Positions 54,363 to 63,638 of a DNA stretch of 64,000 nucleotides are shown piece by piece. The position numbers were made by a program, and so were the translations under genes. The notes under the pieces were generated by a model. The model saw only the letters and a list, made by a program, of their open reading frames with translations, did not search any database and was not told the origin of the DNA. Source of the DNA: Pseudomonas oryzihabitans. GTDB taxonomy: Bacteria > Pseudomonadota > Gammaproteobacteria > Pseudomonadales > Pseudomonadaceae. Positions within the stretch are counted from its first letter, which is position 1. Each line of letters starts with the position of its first letter. The stretch spans positions 2,678,501 to 2,742,500 of the forward strand of contig NZ_CP102428.1 of NCBI RefSeq assembly GCF_024652905.1, read 5' to 3'.

Positions 54363-54500
54363 GAGGGATCTCCGCGAAAAGGCTGCCCGACTCGGGGTAT
54401 TTCTATAGAGCCTGGGCAACCAGAGCGGTTCTTTTCCACCCGTCAGACGCCGCCGAACGGTCGTCTGTCAAGTCGCACGAACCAGCTCTAGCGCAGGAGT

Positions 54501-56549
54501 TCAACGCCCTGTGCGCATCTGTTGCAACAACGCACTGCACTGGGCGCCCTGCTCGTTGCTGGGCGCCACCAGCGCCAGCAGACCGGCCGCCGGCGCCGCG
54601 AAGGTGGCGAGCAGCGCCGCTGCCGCACCACGGGCCGCCAGGGGCAGTGCCTTCACCCCCGGCGCGGGATTCTTCAGGGTGCCGCGCACATAGAGCGGTG
54701 AGCGCAGCGAGAAGATGCGCAAGCCCTTGCTGTGGGGATCGACGGTCAGATCCAGTCGTTCGCTCGCCAGGTTGATGGTGCCGGTGATGTTGATCAGGGC
54801 GTTCTCGGTATCGAGCACGAAGACCTGGGGCTGCACCAGGCCCTTCTTGAAGTCGAGATCGGCGACCGCGCAATTGATCTCCACCTCGTCATCGCCGAAC
54901 AACCGGTCGACCAGGTAGTTGCCGACATTGAGTCCGGCCAGTTCCATCAGGCTGCGGCTGATGCGGCCATCGTTCATCAATAGCTTGAGTTCGCCGTTGC
55001 TGGTGCCGAGCAGCGCCGCCACCGAATTGCCAGTGCCGCTCAGGGTGGCATCGCCATTGAGCTCGCCCATGCTGCGCTTCATGGTCTCCACGGTAGGGAA
55101 TAGCTGGTTCAGCTTGACCCGGCGCACGTGCAGATCGACCCGCCCTTGCAGCGGCGTCTTGTCGCCTTCCAGGCGCACTGTGGTGTTCAGATCGCCACCG
55201 GCCACGCCGAAGCGCAGGGGGTCGAGCAGGAGTACCCCATCGGTCAGGCGGACATGGGTATTCAGATCGGTGATCGGCAGCTGCGCGTTCTGCACGATGC
55301 GCTTGCCGGTGAAGCGCACGTCGGCATCCATGGCGCGCCAGCGCTCGGTGCGGAATTCGGAGACCGGCAGTGCCTTGTCCGCCGGCTGCTGGTTGGTCTC
55401 GCCCTTGGCCGCCTGTTGCTCCTTGGTATCGGCGCCGATCAGCGGCGCCAGGTCCTCGAACAGCAACTGATCGGAGCGCAGGGTGCCACTGAGCTTGGGA
55501 CGCGGCTTGCCGCCGGTGAACAGCACCTCGCCGTGCAGATCGCTCTTGCCGACCCGGCCGTTGAAGTCTTCATAGCTGAAGCGCGCGCCCGCCGGATCGT
55601 TGAGCTTGACCGTGAGATGACCATCGGTGGCGTAGGGCGCCGTCTCCGGCAGGGTGACCCCGGTCAGCGGATAGAGCTGCGCCAGACTCTTGCCTTCCAG
55701 TACCAGGTGCAGATCCAGGGCGCCCAGGCGTCGCGGATCGGTCAGGGTGCCAAAGACCTGGATGCGGGTCTCGCCAGCCCGCGCATCGAGCTGGATGGGG
55801 AAAGGTACATCGGCGTCCTGTAGGGCCAGCAGTCCGCCGATCTGGCCCCGGCCACTGACCGGGACCTGCTTGTAGCTGCCGTCCACCGCCAGGGCGAACT
55901 GGAAGGGCTGGGTCTGCTTGACGTGGGAGCGCTGGCGCGAAGTGCCCTGCTTGCCGACCAGATCGGCGTAGGCGATGGGGGCATCCAGGGAGGTGATCCG
56001 CGCCCTTAGCCGGGTGGCGGTCTGGGCATCGTCGAAGCCGACCTGGCCGGCGTCGAAGCCGATGGTGCCGATATCCACGGTCCAGGCCGAGGGTTCGGCC
56101 TTGGGATCCTTCTCGGCGGTCTCGAAGGTCCAGCTGTTGCGGCCATCGGCCAGCCGCTGGGCATTGACCACCGGCCCGCTGAGGTCGATGCGCGGGATAT
56201 AGATCTGCTTGGCCAGCAGTGCCAGCGGGGAGATCCGCAGTTGCACCCGGTCGAGGTGGACGAAGGTCTTTTCCTTGGCCCAGTCCGGGTTGCCCAGGGT
56301 CAGGTCCTCGGCGGCGATGTGCGGCCAGGGAATCCAGGCGCGCCAGCCGCCCTGATCCGGCTCGCGATGCCAGACCACGCCCAGGTTGCCCTCGATGGCG
56401 AAGGGCCGATGCAAGGCGCTCGACACCTGCTCGTTGATGGTCGGCTTGAGCCGATTCCAGTCGAAGGTGGCAAGGATCACCACCACCAGCACGAACAGCA
56501 GCAGGATGATTCCCAGCAGCCAGGCGAGGATCTTGCGTGGGCGCGTCAT
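54501..56549 (-). CDS. AsmA-family envelope protein
   Basis: A 682-residue protein with one N-terminal membrane anchor (residues 8-28, ILAWLLGIILLLFVLVVVIL) and a long periplasmic beta-rich domain. The DWNRLKPTINEQVSSALHRP segment is the AsmA N-terminal signature, and GNLGVVWHREPDQGGWRAWI follows; the C-terminal part has LTVDPHSKGLRIFSLRSPLY and KNPAPGVKAL, typical of the AsmA/YhjG group. Such proteins are thought to move phospholipids or assist outer-membrane assembly. Single gene. Confidence 0.88.
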   Translation of the reverse strand: MTRPRKILAWLLGIILLLFVLVVVILATFDWNRLKPTINEQVSSALHRPFAIEGNLGVVWHREPDQGGWRAWIPWPHIAAEDLTLGNPDWAKEKTFVHLDRVQLRISPLALLAKQIYIPRIDLSGPVVNAQRLADGRNSWTFETAEKDPKAEPSAWTVDIGTIGFDAGQVGFDDAQTATRLRARITSLDAPIAYADLVGKQGTSRQRSHVKQTQPFQFALAVDGSYKQVPVSGRGQIGGLLALQDADVPFPIQLDARAGETRIQVFGTLTDPRRLGALDLHLVLEGKSLAQLYPLTGVTLPETAPYATDGHLTVKLNDPAGARFSYEDFNGRVGKSDLHGEVLFTGGKPRPKLSGTLRSDQLLFEDLAPLIGADTKEQQAAKGETNQQPADKALPVSEFRTERWRAMDADVRFTGKRIVQNAQLPITDLNTHVRLTDGVLLLDPLRFGVAGGDLNTTVRLEGDKTPLQGRVDLHVRRVKLNQLFPTVETMKRSMGELNGDATLSGTGNSVAALLGTSNGELKLLMNDGRISRSLMELAGLNVGNYLVDRLFGDDEVEINCAVADLDFKKGLVQPQVFVLDTENALINITGTINLASERLDLTVDPHSKGLRIFSLRSPLYVRGTLKNPAPGVKALPLAARGAAAALLATFAAPAAGLLALVAPSNEQGAQCSALLQQMRTGR

Positions 56550-56616
56550 GGCCGCCTCCTTGGATTTCCGTTCCCTCTTGGGTCTGCTCAGCGCAGCGGG
56601 GTTCCCTGAATAGACG

Positions 56617-57750
56617 TCATGCCTTGCGCTGGCGTAGCGCCAGCAGCGCCACCGCCACCCCGATCAGGGTCAACAACAGCAGACTGCCACGCAGTCCCAC
56701 CTGCCCCGCCACGGCACCGATCAGCGGCGGACCGAGCAGGAACCCGAGATAACCGGCGGTGGCGGTCATGGCGATGCCCGCAGCCGGCGTCTCGGCCACC
56801 TGGCCGGCGGCGCTGAAGGCCGCGGGCACCACATTGGACAGGCCCAGGCCGACCAGCGCGAAGCCGAGGATCGCCGTCCAGGGCGCCGGCAGGATTACCG
56901 CCAGGGCCAGCCCCAGGGTCGCCAGCAGGGCCCCGCCAACGATCACCTGGGGGCCGCCGAAGCGAGCGCGGATGCCGTCGCCGAACAGCCGCCCCACCAG
57001 CATGGTCAGCGAAAAGGCCGCATAGCCCAGGGTCGCCACCACCGGACTCGCGCCGCCCACCTGGCCCAGGTAGACGGCGCTCCAGTCGGTCATGGCCCCT
57101 TCCAGCATCAGACAGCCCATGGCGATCAACCCCAGCGCCAGTACGCGTCGATTCGGCAGCCGCAGGGCATGGCTCACCGGGCTGCGATCGCCTTCGTCCA
57201 GGGCCAGGGCGGCGGGCAAGGCCAGCACCAGCGCCACCAGGGCAGCGGCTAGCAACACCACCAGCGCCGAGGCGCCCAGGTGCAGCACCAGTGCCCCCAG
57301 GCCGGCACCGAGAAATCCGCCCAGGCTGAAGGCGGCATGGAAGGACGACATCAGCGGGCCGTTCCAGCGGCTTTCGACATCGCTGGCATGGGCATTCATG
57401 GCCACGTCGATCAGGCCATTGCTGGCACCGAGCAGCAGCGCGCAAGGCAGCAGCCAGCCCAGCGACGGCGCCACCCCAGGCCAGATCAGCACCAGCACGA
57501 AGGCCAGGATGCTCAGCCGGGTGAGGCGTCCGGTACCGCCCAGGCGCGGCACCAGCACCCCGGCGAAGGGCATGGTCAGCAGGGCGCCCAGGGCGACCGC
57601 CAGCAGCACCAGACTCAGCTGGCCGTCGCCCAGCGCCAGATCGCGCTTGAGTTCGGGAATGGCGGCCGCCCAGCCACCGATCCCGCAACCATTGGCGAGA
57701 AAGACGGTAAAGGTGGCGCGGCGTTGGCGACGCAGTACGGCAGAGGTCAT
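56617..57750 (-). CDS. MFS transporter (YbjJ-like)
   Basis: A 377-residue transporter with about 12 helices. The opening FTVFLANGCGIGGWAAAIPELKRDLALG (key NGCGIGGWAAAIP) and VPRLGGTGRLTRL resemble the YbjJ/fucose-permease branch. The DeoR gene ends 20 bp upstream, so it is probably in one transcript with it and under its control; a sugar or sugar-acid substrate would fit DeoR-type regulation. Confidence 0.85.
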   Translation of the reverse strand: MTSAVLRRQRRATFTVFLANGCGIGGWAAAIPELKRDLALGDGQLSLVLLAVALGALLTMPFAGVLVPRLGGTGRLTRLSILAFVLVLIWPGVAPSLGWLLPCALLLGASNGLIDVAMNAHASDVESRWNGPLMSSFHAAFSLGGFLGAGLGALVLHLGASALVVLLAAALVALVLALPAALALDEGDRSPVSHALRLPNRRVLALGLIAMGCLMLEGAMTDWSAVYLGQVGGASPVVATLGYAAFSLTMLVGRLFGDGIRARFGGPQVIVGGALLATLGLALAVILPAPWTAILGFALVGLGLSNVVPAAFSAAGQVAETPAAGIAMTATAGYLGFLLGPPLIGAVAGQVGLRGSLLLLTLIGVAVALLALRQRKA

Positions 57751-57770
57751 GGGAATCCTTGGGCGAGAGA

Positions 57771-58553
57771 TCAGCGGTCGCTAGCGAGCGAATGCAGGTG
57801 CAGGCCGGCATCGCGATAGGGCTGCAGGCGCTCCTCGCTCAACCCCGGCTCCAACACCAGATGGTTCAGCTGATCGAGCCGGAGCACGTGATAGAAGGCC
57901 ACGCTGTCGAGCTTTTCGGCGGTCACCGCGACGGCGACCTGGGCGCTCTGTTCGGCCACGGCCGCCTTGAACTCGGCCTCCTCCAGGTCGAAGCCGGTCA
58001 CCCCGGTTTCCACCGCCAGGGCGCAGGTCCCGAGAAAGGCCAGGTCGGCGCGCACGCCACGCAGGTCACGCAGGGCCCGGGCGCCCAGGCAGGCGCCGGA
58101 CTGCGGCGCAGCCAGGCCGCCGATCATCAGCACCCGGATGCCCGGGCGCTGCAGCAGCGCCGTGGCGATCACCGGCGCATTGGTGGCCACGGTCAGGTCA
58201 AGATCCGTGGGCAGCGCCTGGGCGATGGCCAGGTTGGTCGAGCCGGCATCCAGCAGCAGCAATTGCCCCCGCTGTACCAGCCTGGCCGCGGCGTGGCCCA
58301 GCGCCTGCTTGGCCGTCTCGTCCTGGCTGATCCGCGCCGGCAGTGCCTGCGGCGGTGTCAGCAGCGAGAGCGCCCCACCGTACACCCGGCGGCACAGGCC
58401 CTGGCGGGCCAGTTCACGCAGGTCGCGACGTACGCTGTCTTCGGAAATGCCCCAGGTGGCGGCCAGTTCGGCCGACAGGACCCGGCCCTGCTCACGCAAC
58501 AGGGCCAGGATCGCGGCCTGGCGTTCTTCGGGGAGGTGGATGGATGCAGTCAT
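57771..58553 (-). CDS. DeoR-family transcriptional regulator
   Basis: A 260-residue repressor. The winged helix covers residues 5-60 (PEERQAAILALLREQGRVLS then WGISEDSVRRDLRELARQGL), with the family-typical RRVYGGA after it. The sugar-phosphate-sensing domain has LLLDAGSTNLAIAQAL near residue 100 (ISB-like loop). It is followed by the MFS gene. Direct repeats in front of its start could be its own operator. Confidence 0.88.
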   Translation of the reverse strand: MTASIHLPEERQAAILALLREQGRVLSAELAATWGISEDSVRRDLRELARQGLCRRVYGGALSLLTPPQALPARISQDETAKQALGHAAARLVQRGQLLLLDAGSTNLAIAQALPTDLDLTVATNAPVIATALLQRPGIRVLMIGGLAAPQSGACLGARALRDLRGVRADLAFLGTCALAVETGVTGFDLEEAEFKAAVAEQSAQVAVAVTAEKLDSVAFYHVLRLDQLNHLVLEPGLSEERLQPYRDAGLHLHSLASDR

Positions 58554-58580
58554 GCTGATACTCCAGGAGGATCAGCAGAT

Positions 58581-58613
58581 CATGCACAATCATTTATAAA
58601 CGTGCAACATCAT
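58581..58613 (-). promoter_or_regulatory. Direct repeats before the DeoR gene
   Basis: Read on the minus strand, ATGATGTTGCACG and ATGATTGTGCATG are direct repeats separated by TTTATAA. The AT-rich block lies about 30 bp before the DeoR start and overlaps the 3' end of the EamA gene. DeoR-type proteins often bind direct repeats of this size; an autoregulatory operator is inference. Confidence 0.45.
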
Positions 58614-59500
58614 GCAGAGGCTGAGGCCTTGTCCCGCGTATCCAGCCAGCGACCGCCAAAGACATTGATCAACAGGCCGAACATGACAGCCAGGCCACCT
58701 ACCGCTTGTTGGATGGTCATCTGCTCCCCCAGCAGCACCGCGGCGGAAGTCAGCCCCACCACCGGCACCAACAGCGAAAAGGGCGCCACCTGGCCCGCCG
58801 GATAGCGCGACAGCAGCCGGCTCCAGATGCCGTAGCCGACCAGGGTAGCGATAAAGGCCAGGTAGACGATGGCAAAGACCGAGCCGCCCGACAGCGACGT
58901 CAGCGCCGTGGCGATCTGTTCCGGGCCTTCCAGCAGCAACGACAGGATGAAGAAGGGGATGGGCGGAATCAGGCTGCCCCAGACCACCAGGCCGAGCATG
59001 TCCACCTTGCCGATCTTCTTGGTGACGATATTGCCCAGGCCCCACATGGCCGCCGCCGCCAGGGTCAGCAGAAAACCGGCCAGGGTCATGGTGACGCCAT
59101 GCTCGGTACCGATCAGCAACAGCCCCAAGGCCGCCACCAGCAGCCCGACCAGACTCGCCCGCCGTACCTTCTCACCCAGGAAGGTCGCGGCGAAGGCCAG
59201 GGTAAAGAAGGCCTGGGCCTGCAATACCAGCGAGGCCAACCCCGCTGGCATCCCCACGTACATGGCCGAGAACAGGAAGGCGAACTGACCGAGCGAGATG
59301 GTCAGGCCGTACGCCAGTAGCAGCTGCCAGGACACCTGGGGCCGCCGTACGAAGAGAATGGCGGGAAAGGCCGCCAGACAGAATCTCAGGGTGCCCAGCA
59401 GCATGGGTGGCACGCCATGCAGGCCGAGCTTGATGACGACGAAATTCACCCCCCAGGCCAGGATGACGACCAATGCCAGCAACAGATCCCGGGGTGCCAT
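58610..59500 (-). CDS. EamA/DMT-family transporter
   Basis: A 296-residue inner-membrane protein with 10 helices in two EamA repeats. The opening LALVVILAWGVNFVVIKLGL and the second-repeat LVPVVGLTSAAVLLGEQMT are typical. Such proteins export or import amino acids or other small metabolites. It is upstream of the DeoR gene on the same strand with 56 bp between them, but the AT-rich repeat region there suggests separate promoters. Confidence 0.88.
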   Translation of the reverse strand: MAPRDLLLALVVILAWGVNFVVIKLGLHGVPPMLLGTLRFCLAAFPAILFVRRPQVSWQLLLAYGLTISLGQFAFLFSAMYVGMPAGLASLVLQAQAFFTLAFAATFLGEKVRRASLVGLLVAALGLLLIGTEHGVTMTLAGFLLTLAAAAMWGLGNIVTKKIGKVDMLGLVVWGSLIPPIPFFILSLLLEGPEQIATALTSLSGGSVFAIVYLAFIATLVGYGIWSRLLSRYPAGQVAPFSLLVPVVGLTSAAVLLGEQMTIQQAVGGLAVMFGLLINVFGGRWLDTRDKASASA

Positions 59501-59610
59501 TCACAACTCCTTGAAGGATTTCAGATAGATAGGCGGCTACCCTACTCCTTTGCGTCCGCGCTGCGGCGTCACAGTTGCCCACAAATTCGGCCAGTCACTC
59601 CCTAGCAACG

Positions 59611-59635
59611 AAAAACCGCAGCCTGGGCTGCGGTT
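59611..59635 (-). terminator. Intrinsic terminator for the DUF3140 operon
   Basis: AACCGCAGCC and GGCTGCGGTT (59614-59623 and 59626-59635) form a 10-bp stem. On the minus strand it is followed by TTTTT, 9 bp after the DUF3140 stop, so it ends the leftward operon. Confidence 0.82.
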
Positions 59636-59643
59636 CGTCGGGA

Positions 59644-60042
59644 TCAGGCACTGCGCTTGTCGCGCAAGGGATCATGGCCCCAGTTCATCAGCGACTTGCG
59701 CCAGCGCGAGTCTTCGATATCGCCCTCCGGTCGCTGCTTGAGATGGCGATGCACATAGCCGATGACCTTGCGCATGGCCTGGTAGTCATCGTCTTCCAGC
59801 TCGGCCTGGCGCTTGCCCTTGAGCTCCAGGATGCGCTCACCCATGGCATGGCCGACCGCCTTGCCATCGTTGGCGGCCGTGACCTTCTTGCCGCCCTTGG
59901 TCATGCCCACACCCTTGCTGGTATCACCGCTGAGCCATTTGCGCAGCTGGCTGGGGGTCATGTTGACCACCTGCTTGAATTCGCTGCGAACCTCTTTCCT
60001 GTCGTCTTTCTTGTCGTCGTTGGAAGCCTTCTTGGTGCTCAT
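59644..60042 (-). CDS. DUF3140 protein
   Basis: A 132-residue charged soluble protein of the DUF3140 family. The diagnostic part is EFKQVVNMTPSQLRKWLSGD, then a basic stretch and YQAMRKVIGYVHRHLKQRPE in the second half. The N-terminal 25 residues are mostly Lys, Asp and Ser. Function unknown; members are often encoded near stress genes and in plant-associated bacteria. Its ATG overlaps the stop of the DUF5872 gene by four bases. Confidence 0.84.
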   Translation of the reverse strand: MSTKKASNDDKKDDRKEVRSEFKQVVNMTPSQLRKWLSGDTSKGVGMTKGGKKVTAANDGKAVGHAMGERILELKGKRQAELEDDDYQAMRKVIGYVHRHLKQRPEGDIEDSRWRKSLMNWGHDPLRDKRSA

Positions 60043-60557
60043 TTTTCACCTGCCTTTTGCAACGCCTTCACCAGTTCGTCTTTCTTCATGCGCGACCGGC
60101 CCCGCACCTCGCGACGCGCGGCACGCTTCATCAATTCGTCCTTGGTCAGACCGGCCAGGCCCGACTCACGCGCGGTCGCCGTCTTGCGCGCCACATCCGC
60201 CGGCTGTTTGGAATGCTGCTTGCCGCGGCGGGTGTCGCGACGCTTCTTGGCGGTGGTGCGCTGGTACTCTTCCTTGCTCAGGGAATCCCGGGCCTTTTCC
60301 GGCAGATAGCGTTCGCCGGTCTCTTCGGATTTCTTGCCGGAGCGGGTGTCCCACTTCTCGTCGGTCCACTGTTGCAGATGATTGTCCTTGCCCTTGCCGC
60401 CCTGGTATTCACCACCGCGCTTCTGGTACTCCTGGGACGCCAGTTGCGCCTTGCGCGCCGACCATTGGCCGGGCTTGCCGCCCTTGTCGCCCTCGGTAAT
60501 CTCTTTCTTCACCTTTTCCCAGAGTTCGGGATCGCTCTTCTTGGCCGTAGCACTCAT
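60039..60557 (-). CDS. DUF5872-type basic protein with HeH-like C-terminal module, 172 aa
   Basis: A 172-residue basic protein. Residues 6-115 (DPELWEKVKKEITEGDKGGK, GQWSARKAQLASQEYQKRGG and SGKKSEETGERYLPEKARDS) match what I know as DUF5872. The C-terminus LTKDELMKRAARREVRGRSR then MKKDELVKAL is nearly the same as that of the 133-residue protein at 53.4 kb. It is cotranscribed with the DUF3140 gene. Function unknown; nucleic-acid contact by the C-terminal module is inferred. Confidence 0.82.
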   Translation of the reverse strand: MSATAKKSDPELWEKVKKEITEGDKGGKPGQWSARKAQLASQEYQKRGGEYQGGKGKDNHLQQWTDEKWDTRSGKKSEETGERYLPEKARDSLSKEEYQRTTAKKRRDTRRGKQHSKQPADVARKTATARESGLAGLTKDELMKRAARREVRGRSRMKKDELVKALQKAGEK

Positions 60558-60680
60558 GGCTCACCTCAGGTGTGGGGTCACTGCAGTCGCTGTCTCTAGG
60601 ATGACTGTCCAACCGAAACGGGGGTTCGCGCCAGGCGACGAACGCCCCTACCCTGCGTCTTCCGGTATCCAGAGAAACCC

Positions 60681-61616
60681 ATGCCCCTTGCCACCCTGCT
60701 CCGCCGTCGCCTGATCCCGCTGCTCTTCGTCACCCTGCTGGTGGGTGTCGGGGTCCCCTATGGCTGCTCGGAACTGGCCTACCGCGAACGTCAATGGGTG
60801 TTCAGCATCGAGCCCGGCAATGCCAGCTGGTTCACCGGGGTGCCGGAAGGCGTCCGCCAGTTCAATCTGCCGGTCCCGGACGGTCTGACCGGCACCGACT
60901 ACCTGCATGCCTGGTGGTGGCCCGCCCGGCGCCCGGACGCCCCCACCCTGCTCTATCTGCACGGCACCCGCTGGAATCTCACCGCCCAGGTCCGGCGCAT
61001 CGCCACCCTGCGACAACTGGGTTACTCGGTGCTGGCCATCGACTATCGCGGCTTTGGCGAAAGTCCTGGCGACGTTCCCTCCGAACGCAGCGTCTACCAG
61101 GACGCCCGGGTCGCCTGGAAGCACCTGCAGAGCCTGCAGCCCGATCCGCGCAAGAGATACCTCTATGGCCATTCCCTGGGTGGCGCCGTGGCGGTGGATC
61201 TGGCCTGGCGCATCGCCCGCGACGGGGATCCCACGGGCGACTATCCCGCCGCGGCCGGTCTGATCATCGAATCCACCTTCACCACCCTGGCCGATGCCGC
61301 CTCGGCGGTGGTCGACACCCGCTTTCCCCTGCGCTGGCTGATGACGGAGAAATTCGATTCCCTGGACAAGATCCCGGAGATCCATATCCCGGTGCTCATC
61401 GTTCACGGCAGCGACGACCGCTATGTGCCGCCCCGCTTCAGCGAGGCCCTCTATGCCGCCGCGCAACCCCCCAAGCGGCTGCTGTTGATCCCGGGCGGCA
61501 CCCATTCCAACAGCATGGTGATAGGCACACGTGCCTATGCCGCCGCTCTGCGCGAGCTGTTCGGTGGCACGCACCTGAGCGAAGCGGAAAAGCAGGAATC
61601 ATCGACGGGAGGCTAG
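60681..61616 (+). CDS. Alpha/beta hydrolase, membrane-anchored
   Basis: A 311-residue hydrolase with an N-terminal hydrophobic segment (residues 10-28) ending YGCS, which may be a lipoprotein site or an anchor. The oxyanion region is LYLHGTRWN, the nucleophile elbow is GHSLGG, the aspartate is probably in VHGSDDRYVP and the histidine in PGGTHSNSM. It belongs to the group of BEM46/ABHD-like serine hydrolases of unknown substrate. No gene partner is evident. Confidence 0.85.
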   Translation: MPLATLLRRRLIPLLFVTLLVGVGVPYGCSELAYRERQWVFSIEPGNASWFTGVPEGVRQFNLPVPDGLTGTDYLHAWWWPARRPDAPTLLYLHGTRWNLTAQVRRIATLRQLGYSVLAIDYRGFGESPGDVPSERSVYQDARVAWKHLQSLQPDPRKRYLYGHSLGGAVAVDLAWRIARDGDPTGDYPAAAGLIIESTFTTLADAASAVVDTRFPLRWLMTEKFDSLDKIPEIHIPVLIVHGSDDRYVPPRFSEALYAAAQPPKRLLLIPGGTHSNSMVIGTRAYAAALRELFGGTHLSEAEKQESSTGG

Positions 61617-61736
61617 AGGTTTTTTGAAAGGCATCGACGGCGCTGATAGTCACTATCTCGCCAGTCTATTTTTTTCGAGCGGTCCTGCTCGGGATACTGA
61701 ACTCACTCCAGCACAGTTTCCCCAGAGGACACCATC

Positions 61737-62204
61737 ATGAACCTGCGTATCGCCTTCGGTTTCGCCCTGACCGCCCTGGCCCTGAACACCTTCGCCCAGG
61801 ACTTCTCCTTCACCCCCACCAGCCCTGCCACCCAGATCGCCGAGGAATCCAGCCAGCGTCCGCTAGGCCATCTGATCAAGCAACAGCAGCAACGTCTGCA
61901 GGAACGCACCCTGGCCGAAGAATCCAGCCTGCGTCCGCTGGGTGAAGTCATCAAGCAGCAGCAACGCCAACTGCAGGACCGCCGGATCGCCGAAGAGTCC
62001 AGTCTGCGTCCCCTGGGCCAGGTGATCGAAGACCAACAACAGCGTCTCGGTGGCGACGAAGTGGCCGAAGAAAGCGGTCAGCGTCCCGTGAGTCGACTGA
62101 TCGAGCATCAGCAGCATCGTCTGCAGGAGGGCGCCCTGGCCGAAAACGGCTCGGCCCAGACCCTGGACCGCCTGATCAAGCCCGGCCAGACCCGTCAGGC
62201 CTAA
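61737..62204 (+). CDS. Secreted protein of tandem 25-residue repeats
   Basis: A 155-residue protein with a signal peptide (MNLRIAFGFALTALALNTFA, then Q). From residue 35 it is made of five tandem repeats of 25 residues, the last one cut to 21. The repeat consensus is AEESSxRPLGxxIKQQQQRL plus five more residues such as QERTL. The first three repeats are the most alike and the fourth and fifth drift. Each unit should form an amphipathic Gln/Arg helix with a turn at RPLG. AGAGGACAC before the ATG supports the start. I know no named family for it; a periplasmic scaffold or adhesive role is speculation. Confidence 0.85.
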   Translation: MNLRIAFGFALTALALNTFAQDFSFTPTSPATQIAEESSQRPLGHLIKQQQQRLQERTLAEESSLRPLGEVIKQQQRQLQDRRIAEESSLRPLGQVIEDQQQRLGGDEVAEESGQRPVSRLIEHQQHRLQEGALAENGSAQTLDRLIKPGQTRQA

Positions 62205-62249
62205 GCGCTACCCGCTCCTTCCTGCCTGGCCTCGCGCCGGGCTCGCCTA

Positions 62250-63539
62250 TCAGGTCTTCTCGCTACCCGGTCCGATGCTGGCGGGGGCCTCCACCACCAT
62301 TTCCTGCGGCACCTCGTCGATACGCGGATCCAGCGCCGCTGCCATCGGACTGACGGAATCCGGCATGGCCACATGATGCAGCGGTGCCGCGTCCAGCCGG
62401 TGCTCGCCACTGACGAACCGGGGCTGCACGAAGACGATCAGGATCAGCGCATAGGCCGAGGTCAGCACATAGAAGGTGCCCGGGCCGAAATGCTCCATGG
62501 CCGCGCCGGCCAGCAGCGGCCCGATGCAGGCACCGACGCCATAGGTGGTCAGCAGCATCGCCGACAGTTCCACCCGCCGCTCGGGCTCGACGTGGTCGTT
62601 GGCAAAGGCGGTCGCCAGCGGATAGAGGGTGAACAGCAGCATGCCCGAGACGAAGCCCGCAGCCAGCAACCAGGGATAGGGCAAGGTGATCAGTCCCCAC
62701 AGCGGTACCGCCGCCAGGCACAGCAGCACCGCATTGGCGCGGATCAGCTTGCAGCGGTCGAGTCGATCCGACAGCCAGCCCAGCGGCCACTGGGCGCAGA
62801 AGCCCGCCACGATGCACAGCCCGACATAGAAGCTCGATTGCGCCGTATCCAGGCCACTGCGACTGGCGAACACCGGTGCCAGGCCATAGAAGCCCCCCAC
62901 CAGCAGGCCTGCGGTAAAGATGGTCACCAATGACTGGGGCACCCGCTGCCAGAAGAAGCGGATCTCCAGCGGCGCCGCCACCAGCTTGGCCGGGTGCACC
63001 CGCCGCGTCATCGCCAGAGGAATCAGGCAAGAGGCGAAGCAGATGGCCACCAGCAACAGCGGCTTGTAGTCGAGTTGTGGATGCCAGGCCAGCAGCGCCT
63101 GGCCGATCACCAGCCCCAGGTCCACCGCCACCATGTAGCCGGCGAACACCTTGCCGCGCTGGTGATTCTCCGCCTGCTCGTTGAGCCAGCTCTCGATCAC
63201 CATGTACTGATTCATCATCACCACGCCCATGATGAATCTCAGCGCGATCCAGACGTTCAGGTCGTCGATCAGGGCGTGAATGAGCACGGTAACGGTGGCC
63301 GCACCGGCGCAGGCCACATAGGAACGGATATGGCCGACGCTAGCGATCAGCCGATGGCCGAACTTGCCGCCGCACACCAGCCCGAAATAGTAGGCCGCCA
63401 TCAGGGCGCCGGTCCAGAAATCCCCTGCCCCCTGCTCAGTCAGTCGCAGACCGATATAGGTGGTGAACAGACCGGAGCCGGCCAACATCAGGAGGGTGGC
63501 GAAATAGAGCGCAGGAAAGGTAACGAGAGGGCTGAACAT
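62250..63539 (-). CDS. MFS transporter (YcaD-like)
   Basis: A 429-residue transporter with 12 helices. The segment MNQYMVIESWLNEQAENHQR and then GKVFAGYMVAVDLGLVIGQ is typical of the YcaD group. A hydrophilic C-terminal tail of about 55 residues follows the last helix. Substrate unknown. It is convergent with the repeat-protein gene. The ribosome site is weak. Confidence 0.87.
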   Translation of the reverse strand: MFSPLVTFPALYFATLLMLAGSGLFTTYIGLRLTEQGAGDFWTGALMAAYYFGLVCGGKFGHRLIASVGHIRSYVACAGAATVTVLIHALIDDLNVWIALRFIMGVVMMNQYMVIESWLNEQAENHQRGKVFAGYMVAVDLGLVIGQALLAWHPQLDYKPLLLVAICFASCLIPLAMTRRVHPAKLVAAPLEIRFFWQRVPQSLVTIFTAGLLVGGFYGLAPVFASRSGLDTAQSSFYVGLCIVAGFCAQWPLGWLSDRLDRCKLIRANAVLLCLAAVPLWGLITLPYPWLLAAGFVSGMLLFTLYPLATAFANDHVEPERRVELSAMLLTTYGVGACIGPLLAGAAMEHFGPGTFYVLTSAYALILIVFVQPRFVSGEHRLDAAPLHHVAMPDSVSPMAAALDPRIDEVPQEMVVEAPASIGPGSEKT

Positions 63540-63638
63540 CAGGGATCACATGAAAAGAAGCAGAAAGCCAGAACGGATCAGCCGGAACTGATCGTCAGAC
63601 TACGGAAGGAAAAAAATATCAGGAGATAGTGCCGGGGA

